DNA of 64,000 nt from Bacteroidota bacterium (GCA_029237775.1 JAQZBR010000001.1:496001-560000); one strand, 5' to 3'. Shown: positions 17,562-26,616, counted from the stretch's first letter. Notes: a model not told the origin generated them from the sequence alone. Made by a program: numbers and translations.

Positions 17562-20500
17562 CTAGAGTTTCCCTGCAAGCACGCAGGTTTTCTTAAAATG
17601 CTTTACATTGCCTTTCACATCAAACACTTCCGTGAAGATTATATAAATACCGATCCTTGCCTTTTCTTTTTCGTCAGTGATCCCATCCCAGCTAAAAGTT
17701 CCGTTGATCCCAAGTAATTCATTACGGATAAGGTTTTTGACAAGTCGTCCTTTACTGTCATAAATGATAACATTGGCAACATATCCAGGAGTATCAAAAT
17801 GATAATTAATATTCTCAACATCATTCATTCCGTCTTCATCAGGTGAAAACACTTCAGGTGTGATTTCTATCGCATCACTCGTTTCACCAGCATCATTGTA
17901 CTGTGAATTTTTATAACCGGGAGTCGCAAATCCTACCGTTTCAGCGGCTGAATGCCAGTTTGTATAATCCTGCGAGGGGCGCTCAAAATCAATTCTTTCA
18001 AGCGAAACCCCTTTTGTTTCATTCAACAAAGGGAATTGCATGTTCTCATAATATGTGAAATGATCGACCACCAGAAAACCAACTGCAAGACAAACAGTAC
18101 CACCGGTTATATTCAACGAAGGAAGAGCATCGATATCCAAAAAAGCTTCCTTATCAGGCGTATAATACTGCGACTGTATAGCATTGCCGTTCTCGCTCAG
18201 CACGAGATAATCACCGGGAAACAGAAGATAACCATCAGGACTTATCGGCTGCGGAAACATCGGGACATGATTGATAGTGTCGTATTGAGCGATTGTCATA
18301 TTTTTTAAGTCTATCACTTTATTTGAACGGTTAAAGATCTCAACAAAATCAACCCCATCAGTTTTAGGATCATACAGGACCTCATTAATAACCAAGTCAT
18401 TCGCAGCTGCCGGCTGAGGTATGGCAAAACGTGCGGAATTATCAGCACCCACCTGATTTCCGATACAATCGGTTACAGAATTATTGACGGTGATCTTATA
18501 GATTATTCCGGGTAGTATTGCAGTTCCTAATGTTAATCGTACACTTTTAAAATCGGGACCAACGGGAACCGCCTGTATTGGTGAACCCATGCTATTATCA
18601 ATAGTGTAGAGAGAAGTGTTTCTCATACTCATACTATCAAGTGGCTCATTGAAATATAATCTTATCGTATCTGCAGCAATTACCGAAACACGGGTAACAG
18701 CAGGCGGAGTGTTGTCCGGGTAGGATGCATTAACCGAGTTTTGAGATCCGGGTGTTCCGCCATCAGGATCAACAGAAGCGCGCCAGTTAGCCATTCCCGC
18801 GCAGGGATTATTCGGGTCTATCTGTTCAATGCTCCATCCACCCTCTTTTTTTGCTGCATCCTGATACCAGGCGTCAGTATAGGATACCGTTGAAATAACT
18901 ACACCTAAGGGATTACGCAGAACCAGTGACGAACCGGTGTTCGTTAAGCCTGGAAAACTTGTCACGCCAACTGCATTTGCACTTGCCGGTAACAGCGCAG
19001 CATTAGTGGTTGAGCTTAACACAACATAACCATTGCCGGAAATATTTACGTTCGGAATTGTTTTAGTGTTGGTTCCTGCAGTGTATTTCCAGTTATTTAA
19101 ATTGATAGTATATGGTGTGCGGTTGTGCAATTCCACATATTCATATTGAATATCAACTGAGCCAATTGTATTGTCCGGATCGGCCATGATCTCATTGATC
19201 ACAACATCGAACGGCCCCGCTTTGTAATAATCAAAGCTTGCTGTGTTTGGTGTGAGCGTGTTTCCCGCGCAGTCAGACATATTGCTAACTGTTATCGAAT
19301 AAGTGGTGGAGGTATTCAACATTGTGGCAAGAGTTAAATCCACGCAACTAAATTCAGAATTTACAACAACAGACAACGGTGTTCCAATTCCATTATTTAT
19401 CGAGTAATTTGAGAGAGCGGAGATTTGGGCACCGTTCAATCCTTCGCTGAAACAAACAGTGATATGAGTTGAATCGTTAACTGTAACAGCTGCAATTGCC
19501 GGAGCTGTTACGTCCGGAGCTAATGAATACACGCTGTTTTGAGTGCCGGGTGTTCCGCCATTAGAGTTATTTGATGCAGTCCAGTTACCTGCTCGAGCAC
19601 ATGGAGAGATCGAGTTAGGATTGATCAGCTCAAGCGTCCAGCCTCCATCAGCCTTAACCGCATCGTGATACCATGTATCAGAAAAGTTAACCGAGTCGAT
19701 CAGCCCGAGCGCATTATCTTTCAGGTAAATATTATCACCGGAGTTATTCAGAGAAGGAAAACTGCTGACCCCCATAGTTGGCCCGAAAGGCGAGAACAGT
19801 GCAGTATCGGCAACCGGACAAATGATAAGGTATTGTCCTGCAACAAGATTATAATTGCCTAATGTTGCGGTTGATGATCCGTCTGTGAGCTTCCATGCAT
19901 TGAGGTTAAATGTGTTGGTGCCACGGTTATAGATCTCAACAAATTCAAAAGCAGGTAAGCCGATTTGAGGAGTAGGATCCGCCATGATCTCGGTAATAAT
20001 GATGTCTTTAAAGCCCGGAGTTACCGGTGCATAATACGTAAATGGCGTACTTGATGAAGTCATCAAATTTCCGCTAAGATCCTGAATATTAGAAACGGAA
20101 AGAGCGTTTGTCAGTCCGCTTGTAAAAGAAGACCCGAAAGTGAGGTGAACAAGGCTAAGATTAGAACCATCGCGTAATGCAGCAACGGGGCTTCCCAATC
20201 CGTTATTCGCGCTGTAATTAGTCCCTGTTTGAGCTGTAGTCGGATCAACGGTTTCCGAAAAAAGCACATCCAGCTGCGTAGCGGAAATAACGGATGCAGA
20301 GTTCACAACAGGCGGAGTTGTATCGACAATGATAGCTCCGTTATAAAAATCATCAAAGAAAAACTTATTTGCATTACTGGATGTGTATACAGCTGCAACA
20401 CCAAAAAAAGATGTCGCTGTGTATGTGTTGTCAGTTCCCGCAGCTTGTTGTGAATAGGCTGTCCCGCCTGCAGGGTCAACAAATAAACTCCAGTTGCCTG

Positions 20501-20978
20501 ATGCATCTCTCGTTACTTTAACACCGATCGCGAATGACGCAGCTATCTGTCCGTTTGCTCCGCGCGCAACCGAAATGCTCGTGGTTCCGGTTTGCCTGAA
20601 TAATTCTACCGCATCCAGGCTGCCGGCTTCACCAAACTGGAGATAATAACCATTCAATGGCCCCTCAAGATTTGCCTGATCAGAGGCGAGATAAACACGG
20701 GCGTAATTACCGGAAGAAGGTGCGAAGGTTTGTTTAATGTAAAAATGCCACTCGATGTTACTCAATGAAGCAGCCGGACTTGCGGTTGACAAATAAGAAG
20801 CGCCCGCCACCGTGTTATTGAGCTGCAATTGCTGAGAGGCATTCACGATAAATTCGGAGGCATCACCAGTCCACGAAGGGGAAGAGGTAAAATCCCCGTC
20901 AGAAAAGTTATCTGTTACCTGAGCGGAAACGAACGAAGAGGTAAAAAGAAAAAAGGCAATAAAATAACGCATGATCAC
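17562..20978 (-). CDS. Large secreted lamin-tail-domain protein (T9SS cargo)
   Basis: An 1138-residue secreted protein. After a signal peptide (about 1-20) there is a jelly-roll, lectin-like domain (about 20-215). Then come three alternating pairs: an Ig-like domain of SbsA type (for example SATQLDVLFSETVDPTTAQ, about 220-318), each followed by a lamin-tail domain. The lamin-tail domains begin DIIITEIMADPTPQIG, DVVINEIMADPDNTIG and DLVINEVLYDPKTDG. The C-terminus (about 1045-1138, VFSPDEDGMNDVENI, YDSKGRLVKNL, GIYIIFTEVFD) is a FlgD-like T9SS sorting domain. Lamin-tail proteins in Bacteroidota are surface or released proteins, often associated with nucleases or adhesion, but no catalytic domain is visible here. 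It is a single-gene unit diverging from asd. Confidence 0.85.
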   Translation of the reverse strand: MIMRYFIAFFLFTSSFVSAQVTDNFSDGDFTSSPSWTGDASEFIVNASQQLQLNNTVAGASYLSTASPAASLSNIEWHFYIKQTFAPSSGNYARVYLASDQANLEGPLNGYYLQFGEAGSLDAVELFRQTGTTSISVARGANGQIAASFAIGVKVTRDASGNWSLFVDPAGGTAYSQQAAGTDNTYTATSFFGVAAVYTSSNANKFFFDDFYNGAIIVDTTPPVVNSASVISATQLDVLFSETVDPTTAQTGTNYSANNGLGSPVAALRDGSNLSLVHLTFGSSFTSGLTNALSVSNIQDLSGNLMTSSSTPFTYYAPVTPGFKDIIITEIMADPTPQIGLPAFEFVEIYNRGTNTFNLNAWKLTDGSSTATLGNYNLVAGQYLIICPVADTALFSPFGPTMGVSSFPSLNNSGDNIYLKDNALGLIDSVNFSDTWYHDAVKADGGWTLELINPNSISPCARAGNWTASNNSNGGTPGTQNSVYSLAPDVTAPAIAAVTVNDSTHITVCFSEGLNGAQISALSNYSINNGIGTPLSVVVNSEFSCVDLTLATMLNTSTTYSITVSNMSDCAGNTLTPNTASFDYYKAGPFDVVINEIMADPDNTIGSVDIQYEYVELHNRTPYTINLNNWKYTAGTNTKTIPNVNISGNGYVVLSSTTNAALLPASANAVGVTSFPGLTNTGSSLVLRNPLGVVISTVSYTDAWYQDAAKKEGGWSIEQIDPNNPCAGMANWRASVDPDGGTPGSQNSVNASYPDNTPPAVTRVSVIAADTIRLYFNEPLDSMSMRNTSLYTIDNSMGSPIQAVPVGPDFKSVRLTLGTAILPGIIYKITVNNSVTDCIGNQVGADNSARFAIPQPAAANDLVINEVLYDPKTDGVDFVEIFNRSNKVIDLKNMTIAQYDTINHVPMFPQPISPDGYLLFPGDYLVLSENGNAIQSQYYTPDKEAFLDIDALPSLNITGGTVCLAVGFLVVDHFTYYENMQFPLLNETKGVSLERIDFERPSQDYTNWHSAAETVGFATPGYKNSQYNDAGETSDAIEITPEVFSPDEDGMNDVENINYHFDTPGYVANVIIYDSKGRLVKNLIRNELLGINGTFSWDGITDEKEKARIGIYIIFTEVFDVKGNVKHFKKTCVLAGKL

Positions 20979-21117
20979 AATTTAGTAAGCTTCTGTAAAT
21001 ATAATAAAAAGGGAGGAATCTTCAGCAGGCGTGAGGCAATTCACCCAGATAGCATCCTGAAATTTTTGATGAAACAAAAAAAACGAGTAGGTTTGTCTTT
21101 GATTTAAAACAACAAAT

Positions 21118-22107
21118 ATGAAAGTAGCAGTGGTAGGCGCAACCGGCCTGGTAGGTACTAAAATGATCCAGGTCCTTGAAGAGCGTAATTTTCCCGTAAC
21201 AGAATTAATACCTGTTGCATCTGAGAAATCTGTTGGCAAAGAGATATCCTATAAGGGAAAGAAATACAGTGTAGTCGGTATGCAAACCGCTATCGATATG
21301 AAGCCGGCTGTTGCTTTATTTTCAGCGGGAGGAAGCACTTCACTTGAATGGGCACCGAAGTTCGCGGAAGCAGGAATCACGGTGATCGACAACTCTTCTG
21401 CCTGGAGAATGGACGCGACAAAAAAGCTCGTTGTTCCGGAAATAAATGCAGACTCACTTACTTCATCCGACAGAATAATTGCAAATCCGAACTGCTCTAC
21501 TATACAGATGGTAGTGGCTTTAAACCCACTTCATAAAAAATACAAGATCAACCGTATTGTGGTATCTACTTATCAATCGGTAACAGGTACCGGTGTGAAA
21601 GCAGTTGATCAGATGATGAACGAACGCAAAGGTGTGAAAGGCGAAATGGCTTATGCGTATCCTATCGATCTGAATGTTATTCCGCATATCGATGTGTTTA
21701 CAGATAATGGTTATACAAAGGAGGAGATGAAGATGGTGAACGAAACAAAGAAGATCATGGGAGATGACAGTATTCGCTTAACTGCGACAACTGTTCGTAT
21801 CCCGGTTATGGGCGGACATAGCGAAAGTGTAAACGTAGAGTTTGAAAACGAATTTGATCTTGATGAGGTTCGTAATATCCTTTCAAAAGAGCCGGGAATA
21901 ATACTAACAGATGATGTAAAAAACCTGAAATACCCAATGCCTATGGACGCTCACGACCGGGATGAAGTATTTGTCGGTAGATTAAGAAGAGATGAAACTC
22001 AGGGGAAAACGTTGAACATGTGGATAGTTGCCGATAATCTCAGAAAAGGAGCAGCAACAAATGCAATTCAGATAGCCGAATACTTGCTAAGTAAAAAGCT
22101 CATCTGA
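21118..22107 (+). CDS. asd: Aspartate-semialdehyde dehydrogenase
   Basis: A 329-residue enzyme that reduces aspartyl phosphate to aspartate semialdehyde with NADPH. This is a branch point to lysine/diaminopimelate, threonine and methionine. The Rossmann motif GATGLVGTKM is at residues 7-16. The catalytic Cys126 is in NPNCSTIQM, and TVRIPVMGGHSESVNVEF contains the active-site His. The length and motifs are those of the bacterial Gram-positive-like subgroup. The enzyme is cytoplasmic and essential in most bacteria. The gene is not in an amino-acid operon; it diverges from the lamin-tail gene and is followed by a 156-base gap. An imperfect -7 box (TGTCTTTG) lies just upstream. Confidence 0.95.
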   Translation: MKVAVVGATGLVGTKMIQVLEERNFPVTELIPVASEKSVGKEISYKGKKYSVVGMQTAIDMKPAVALFSAGGSTSLEWAPKFAEAGITVIDNSSAWRMDATKKLVVPEINADSLTSSDRIIANPNCSTIQMVVALNPLHKKYKINRIVVSTYQSVTGTGVKAVDQMMNERKGVKGEMAYAYPIDLNVIPHIDVFTDNGYTKEEMKMVNETKKIMGDDSIRLTATTVRIPVMGGHSESVNVEFENEFDLDEVRNILSKEPGIILTDDVKNLKYPMPMDAHDRDEVFVGRLRRDETQGKTLNMWIVADNLRKGAATNAIQIAEYLLSKKLI

Positions 22108-22216
22108 ACTGACTGTGGAAAAACGACCACATATATTCTTCTGTTGCCGTATAAAGGTGTATAGCTTAAAACACTTGAGTTAATTGGGGATCTGCCCGAT
22201 CAAAATGAAAAGGCAT

Positions 22217-22224
22217 TACTTTTG
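22217..22224 (+). promoter_or_regulatory. -7 box of the small protein / response regulator operon
   Basis: TACTTTTG matches TAnnTTTG and lies 39 bases before the ATG at 22264. No good -33 box is visible. Confidence 0.5.
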
Positions 22225-22263
22225 CCAAGAGATTGTCAGCCGAAATATTGAAAGGCGAAACAA

Positions 22264-22530
22264 ATGTATTATTTCACTTTAGAGCAAGCAGAGGGTTTAA
22301 AAAATGCCTATTCGTCCTGGATAGGAAAAAAAGCATATGCGGGCAATGGTGATGTAGATACATTAAAAGATATCCGGATCAGCTCAAAAAAATTCTTCAA
22401 GCCTTTTTTCAAGAGTTCCGGAACCCTTTATTCTATTCAGTTTCGCTTTGCCGGGGGAAAAAAATTCAATGCCCATGATTTTTTCCTTTTTAACGGGTTA
22501 ATGATGACAAAGCTTTACTCAAAGAGATAG
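22264..22530 (+). CDS. Small basic protein upstream of a response regulator
   Basis: An 88-residue soluble protein, basic and rich in Phe and Lys (KKFFKPFFKSSG, FRFAGGKKFNAHDFFLFNG). No signal peptide, membrane segment or known family is recognised. It lies four bases upstream of a CheY-like regulator and shares its promoter. A comparable pairing of a small unknown protein with a receiver-only regulator occurs at 5304/5570, although the two small proteins do not look alike. A partner or modulator role for the regulator is inference. Confidence 0.6.
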   Translation: MYYFTLEQAEGLKNAYSSWIGKKAYAGNGDVDTLKDIRISSKKFFKPFFKSSGTLYSIQFRFAGGKKFNAHDFFLFNGLMMTKLYSKR

Positions 22531-22534
22531 ATTT

Positions 22535-22936
22535 ATGTCATTGCGCCCAAAGTCCATACTGTTTGTTGATGATGATGAAGATGATCTTAATTTTATAACA
22601 TCTGCATTTACCAACCTCGGAATCCAAAACAGCCTTCATACATTTAATACCGGGAAAGAGCTGATGGAAGCTCTAATGGAAGGGAAAGCAGGAAATCCCT
22701 GCCTCATCATTCTGGATCTGAATCTACAGGGGCTAAGCGGCTTGGAAATTCTGGACTCACTACGTAAAAACAACAATTACTCAAAGATCCCGGTTGTCAT
22801 TCTATCAACATCAAGCACTGTGGAAGACATCAGAAAAGCAATAAGTAAGGGAGCTGTAGACTATATACCAAAACCTTATTCGGTTGCCGGTTATGAATTG
22901 ATCGCTGCGAAACTTGCATCTATCTGGTGTTCCTGA
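22535..22936 (+). CDS. CheY-like single-domain response regulator
   Basis: A 133-residue receiver-only protein: acidic pocket FVDDDEDDLNF (about 10-20), phospho-acceptor Asp in ILDLNLQGLSG (about 61), switch residue in VILSTS, and Lys in IPKPYS. No kinase is adjacent. It follows the 88-residue gene with a four-base gap. Its last 17 bases overlap the 3' end of the convergent glycosyltransferase gene, so the two coding regions share sequence on opposite strands. Confidence 0.87.
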   Translation: MSLRPKSILFVDDDEDDLNFITSAFTNLGIQNSLHTFNTGKELMEALMEGKAGNPCLIILDLNLQGLSGLEILDSLRKNNNYSKIPVVILSTSSTVEDIRKAISKGAVDYIPKPYSVAGYELIAAKLASIWCS

Positions 22937-24455
22937 TTCTTAGCAGCTCATTTCTCAAAAACCATATTGAACTAACAAACCCGATCAACAGTAAGGGTAA
23001 GATGGGTAATGTATATCGCTCTTCCACTCCACGCTGCACAAAGCATAGATAAAAGATATAAGCGAAGGGGATCCACCCGAACACAAGCGACAATAATCTA
23101 TGTTTTTTAATTCGTAACATATTTACAAATACAAAAAGGGAACATAGTCCGTGTATTGAAAAACAAATCAATCGTAAGGCTTCCATCCACCATGCGCCAC
23201 GGTATGTTTGCTGAAAAACATAGAGGGATAAATTCGAATGAAATGTGAGTGTCCCAAACACTTTTAATGGCGACCTAATATAATATTGAAATGGAAATCC
23301 TCGTTTGTATTCTGCAGCTAGCGCTCTGAAATTATTTTCCGCATCTTTCTCTACAAGTGCTGCCTGCATCGGCATTCGAAGCTTTCGATCATAATAATAT
23401 TTCTGATATGTAACAGCTGACTGATAATTCCTAAAAGCCGCTTCAAGCCTGGTTCTTCCAAAAAATGATGTTACGTGCCCGGGAAGACTATCGATTGCAT
23501 TCTCAATATAGCTAAACGATGTATCACCCTTTATAGCGGCTTCCCACATAGGCATCATGTATGAAAATCCTTTATCTCCACGTTCAGCCCAACAACCAGC
23601 GAAATCCCAGTATGCTCGGAATGGCGCACGATAGGCTGAATTATTGTCTTCAAAATAGATTGGGTGCAAGCCAACATATTTTCCGGCAATCCGGTAATTG
23701 CGTATTTGCCAGACAGCCATAAGACTTATCGCTACCGACAAATAAACCAGCAACTTGCGACTTACTATCCGGATTGATAATTCAGCATAGTCGGTAATTA
23801 TAAATGCAGGGAGAAACAGAATAAAAACACCTAGTACAGGACGAAGAATAAATATGAAAGCAAAAACCAATGCTGCAAGTAAATAAAATTTATTCTTCAT
23901 CCTTGACGATGACGCGTTATGAGCGTTGAATAGTAAATAAACATACAAAAGCATTATTGAAGGACTCACAGCTTCAGTTAAAGTATACGACAAAAATCCA
24001 ATTACAAATGGTGAGCAGCCATAAAATGCGGTGACGAGTATAGAGGCTTTTTGATTCTTAATGAGCATTACTAAAATGCTGTAAAACCAATAAACAGAAA
24101 ATGCGAATAAAAAATAGTGGAGATATTTTAAGGCAGTAATTGACTTTTCAGGGCCGAATATTTTAAGCAGGGGAAGATAGATCAGTCCGTAACCGGGGGG
24201 CCGAATGAAACTTCCGGTCTTTGCACCCCAATAATCTTCTCCCCAACCTTTGTGCTGCAGAAATCGTTTAGGCGGGTTCAGATAACTTGCATCATCATTG
24301 GTAATAACGGTTCCGCCATCCTGGATGTATTCCCTTGGAAGTTTATGCAAATTGAATTCATTATAGAAAACAGCAGTTAAAAAGGATAAAGCGCAGAGGA
24401 GATAAACGGCTTTCTTCTTGATCTCACTGAGAATAGAATACCTGCCATCGTGCAT
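22920..24455 (-). CDS. Membrane glycosyltransferase, GT39-like
   Basis: A 511-residue polytopic membrane protein with about ten or more hydrophobic helices. A first extracytoplasmic loop contains NDDASYLNPP (the Asp pair expected in GT-C glycosyltransferases) and SFIRPPGYGLIYLP, a motif typical of ArnT/PMT-type enzymes. These transfer sugars from polyprenyl-phosphate donors on the outer face of the cytoplasmic membrane. The acceptor is unknown. The gene starts 11 bases after lspA on the same strand, so the two are probably co-transcribed. The 3' end overlaps the response regulator at 22535 by 17 bases. Two Cys in the first half are not in a known motif. Confidence 0.75.
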   Translation of the reverse strand: MHDGRYSILSEIKKKAVYLLCALSFLTAVFYNEFNLHKLPREYIQDGGTVITNDDASYLNPPKRFLQHKGWGEDYWGAKTGSFIRPPGYGLIYLPLLKIFGPEKSITALKYLHYFLFAFSVYWFYSILVMLIKNQKASILVTAFYGCSPFVIGFLSYTLTEAVSPSIMLLYVYLLFNAHNASSSRMKNKFYLLAALVFAFIFILRPVLGVFILFLPAFIITDYAELSIRIVSRKLLVYLSVAISLMAVWQIRNYRIAGKYVGLHPIYFEDNNSAYRAPFRAYWDFAGCWAERGDKGFSYMMPMWEAAIKGDTSFSYIENAIDSLPGHVTSFFGRTRLEAAFRNYQSAVTYQKYYYDRKLRMPMQAALVEKDAENNFRALAAEYKRGFPFQYYIRSPLKVFGTLTFHSNLSLYVFQQTYRGAWWMEALRLICFSIHGLCSLFVFVNMLRIKKHRLLSLVFGWIPFAYIFYLCFVQRGVEERYTLPILPLLLIGFVSSIWFLRNELLRIRNTR

Positions 24456-24466
24456 GAACCAGATTT

Positions 24467-25111
24467 TTATATTGTCGGTGGAATCTCAGAACTGCCGGCA
24501 GCAGTAGTTAACTCTTCTTTCTTGCTGAAAAAACGTTTCTGATAAATGATGATCAATGCAACACCCATGCTTATTGCAAAATCAGCGAAATTAAAAACAG
24601 GGCGGAAGAAAACGAACTCTTCAGAACCCCAAAACGGGAACCATGAAGGGAAGTGTCCCTGGATCATTGGGAAATAAAACATATCTACAACCTTACCATG
24701 TAAAAATGAAGAATAGCCACCTTCTTCAGGCATAAACTTCGCCACCTCATATCCACTGTCGCTGAAGATAATTCCGTAAAATGCACTGTCAATGATGTTA
24801 CCTACAGCACCGGCAAAGATCAAGGCTATACAACTGATGTAAAGGCTATCTTCTTTATCTTTTGTAAGCTTCCAGAGATAATACCCGATACCTGCCACAG
24901 CAATAATACGAAAGACACTCAGAAACAATTTTCCAAAATCCCCTCCGAACTCCATTCCGTAAGCCATTCCGTTATTCTCAGTAAAATGAATGATAGCCCA
25001 GTCACCGGCAAGATGATATTCATCACCTAAAAAGAAATGCGTTTTTACGTATATTTTTATGATCTGATCGATCAGAAGTACAAGAGTAACAATCAGTAAT
25101 GGCTTTTTCAC
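24467..25111 (-). CDS. lspA: Lipoprotein signal peptidase (signal peptidase II)
   Basis: A 214-residue, four-helix inner-membrane aspartyl protease that removes the signal peptide of prolipoproteins. Visible: DQIIKIYVKTHF, the FTENNGMAYGM motif, GNIIDSAFYG, and the two catalytic Asp in VVDMFYFP and FNFADFAIS. It carries the longer extracytoplasmic insertion usual in Bacteroidota. I start it at a GTG (25111-25109), giving KKPLLIVTLVLLIDQ as a normal N-terminus. The longer ATG-started frame to 25225 crosses a -7 promoter box and reads into a dispersed intergenic repeat, so that extension is very unlikely. It lies downstream of ileS and the DksA-like gene, the standard order in this phylum, but with a terminator and its own promoter in between. 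Confidence 0.92.
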   Translation of the reverse strand: MKKPLLIVTLVLLIDQIIKIYVKTHFFLGDEYHLAGDWAIIHFTENNGMAYGMEFGGDFGKLFLSVFRIIAVAGIGYYLWKLTKDKEDSLYISCIALIFAGAVGNIIDSAFYGIIFSDSGYEVAKFMPEEGGYSSFLHGKVVDMFYFPMIQGHFPSWFPFWGSEEFVFFRPVFNFADFAISMGVALIIIYQKRFFSKKEELTTAAGSSEIPPTI

Positions 25112-25130
25112 AAATGCGGTTTTAGAGATA

Positions 25131-25138
25131 CAAAAGTA
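25131..25138 (-). promoter_or_regulatory. -7 box of lspA
   Basis: On the minus strand TACTTTTG, matching TAnnTTTG, ends 19 bases before the GTG start of lspA. It lies inside the longer ATG-started frame and so argues for the shorter protein. Confidence 0.5.
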
Positions 25139-25195
25139 TGAAAATACCGTTAAAGGAGAAGGAAATTTTAACATGGGGAAATTGGAGGCTTTTGG

Positions 25196-25225
25196 TTTTA
25201 CCACTGAGGCACTGAGGGCACTCAT
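25196..25225. repeat. Copy of the 'ACCACxGAGGCACxGAGG' dispersed repeat
   Basis: Imperfect copy of a repeat also found at 49451-49566 and 63240-63425. Upstream of lspA it produces the false N-terminal extension on the minus strand. The rest of 25226-25500 holds no gene that I can support. Confidence 0.5.
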
Positions 25226-25340
25226 GAGTTACTTTGTAAGGCAAGTTTAAACACAGAGCTAGGTCATGCGTATAAATGTTTTACCTACCGCAGATCCTGA
25301 AACAAGTTCAGAATAACCTCCACGCCCAACAGTATACATT

Positions 25341-25372
25341 TTAACTTTTTGTCTTGAAACAAAAAGTTACAA
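25341..25372. repeat. AACTTTTTG hairpin, dispersed repeat family
   Basis: AACTTTTTGT-CTTGAA-ACAAAAAGTT forms a ten-base stem, followed by ACAAAAA. The same design occurs at about 54849-54880 in the other repeat-rich gap. Confidence 0.5.
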
Positions 25373-25503
25373 AAAATTCAAGAATCATCAATCGCTTCCC
25401 ACAGGCAACACGGCATCGCGATGGTTCAGGCTTAACGCGCGGCTTCGTGGAAACCGTATTTACAAAATGATGCCGGAATCTTCGAGGGATCGCATTAGGA
25501 AAC

Positions 25504-25530
25504 AAAAAAGGCCGCCATAAGGCAGCCTTT
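25504..25530 (-). terminator. Terminator of ileS / DksA-like operon
   Basis: Minus-strand stem AAGGCTGCC / GGCGGCCTT with a TTAT loop and a following T-run, about 20 bases after the stop of the DksA-like gene. Confidence 0.8.
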
Positions 25531-25550
25531 CTTTAATATCTAAATTGCAA

Positions 25551-26615
25551 TTAAGCGTTTTGCTCAAGCTTCGCTTCGATAGCCAGTGTTGCATGAGGCA
25601 CGCTTCTTAAACGCTCCTTGGAAATCAATTTTCCGGTAGCGCGACAAATACCGTATGTTTTATTCTCGATGCGGATCAAGGCATTCTGTAAGTTCTGAAT
25701 GAATTTTTCCTGACGGGAAGCAAGATGTGCAGTTTCCTCTTTTGATAATACATCTGATCCATCTTCCAATAACTTGAAGGTTGGAGAAGTATCATCAGTG
25801 CCGTGATCATCCTTGTGAGAAAGGGTGCTCTTCAATAATTCATAATCTTTCTGCGCTTCAGTAAGCTTCTTCAGGATCAACTCTTTGAATTCTTTTAATT
25901 CGCTGTCCGAGTAACGTGTACGTGTATCAGTATTGATATGTGGTTTCGGAGCAGGGCCTTGCGGCCTGCGGATCGAAGGTGTTTTATATTCAACAATCAT
26001 CGGAGCGTCATCTCTGTCTCTTCCTCTTCTTCCATCATCATCAAGATCCATGTCGCGATCTTTTTTCTTAGGTGCAGGAGTAGATTTTTGCGCAGCAGGC
26101 TTCTGAACAGCAACCGGTTTAGCAGGCTCAGCTTTTTTAACTTCTGCTTTCGGAGCAGGAGCGACAACTTTTGCCACAACCTTCGCCACAGTTTTGATCG
26201 CTTTCGCAACCGCTTTAACGATCGGTTTTACAGGAGCTTTTTTAGCAACAGGCTTTGTTACTTTTTTAGCGACTGCTTTTTTTACAGGCTTAACTGCTTT
26301 TTTCGGAGCTACTTTTTTGGCTACCGCTTTTTTAACAGGCTTTTTTGCTGCAACCTTTTTCACCGGCTTAGCCGCTTTCTTCACCACTTTTTTTGCAGCC
26401 ACTTTCTTAACAACTTTCTTTGCCACCGCTTTTTTAACTGGTTTTTTAGGAGCCGCTTTCTTTGCAGGTTTAGCTGCTTTTTTAGGAGCTGCTTTCTTCA
26501 CAGGTTTTGCTGCTTTCTTAGGTGCTGCTTTCTTAGCCGGCTTTTTAGCCGCAGCTTTTTTTGCAGGTTTTGCCGCCTTTTTTGCCGGTTTGCCCTTTTG
26601 CACTTTTTTAGCCAT
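25551..26615 (-). CDS. DksA/TraR-like protein with histone-H1-like tail
   Basis: A 354-residue protein in two parts. Residues 1 to about 165 are an H1-like tail of Lys, Ala, Pro and Val in repeated KPAKKAA, KKVVKK and PKKAAKP blocks, followed by a charged linker (DMDLDDDGRRGRDRDD). Residues about 235-354 form the DksA/TraR-like core: a coiled-coil segment (YSDSELKEFKELILKKL, KEETAHLASRQEKF) and the end of the zinc-finger region, YGICRATGKLISKERL and VPHATLAIEAK. Only one Cys (about 324) of the C4 finger remains. DksA-family proteins bind RNA polymerase through its secondary channel. The usual Bacteroidota version is near 120-130 residues and lacks the tail. The ATG lies one base after the ileS stop, so the genes are coupled. 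Confidence 0.88.
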   Translation of the reverse strand: MAKKVQKGKPAKKAAKPAKKAAAKKPAKKAAPKKAAKPVKKAAPKKAAKPAKKAAPKKPVKKAVAKKVVKKVAAKKVVKKAAKPVKKVAAKKPVKKAVAKKVAPKKAVKPVKKAVAKKVTKPVAKKAPVKPIVKAVAKAIKTVAKVVAKVVAPAPKAEVKKAEPAKPVAVQKPAAQKSTPAPKKKDRDMDLDDDGRRGRDRDDAPMIVEYKTPSIRRPQGPAPKPHINTDTRTRYSDSELKEFKELILKKLTEAQKDYELLKSTLSHKDDHGTDDTSPTFKLLEDGSDVLSKEETAHLASRQEKFIQNLQNALIRIENKTYGICRATGKLISKERLRSVPHATLAIEAKLEQNA

Positions 26616-26616
26616 G

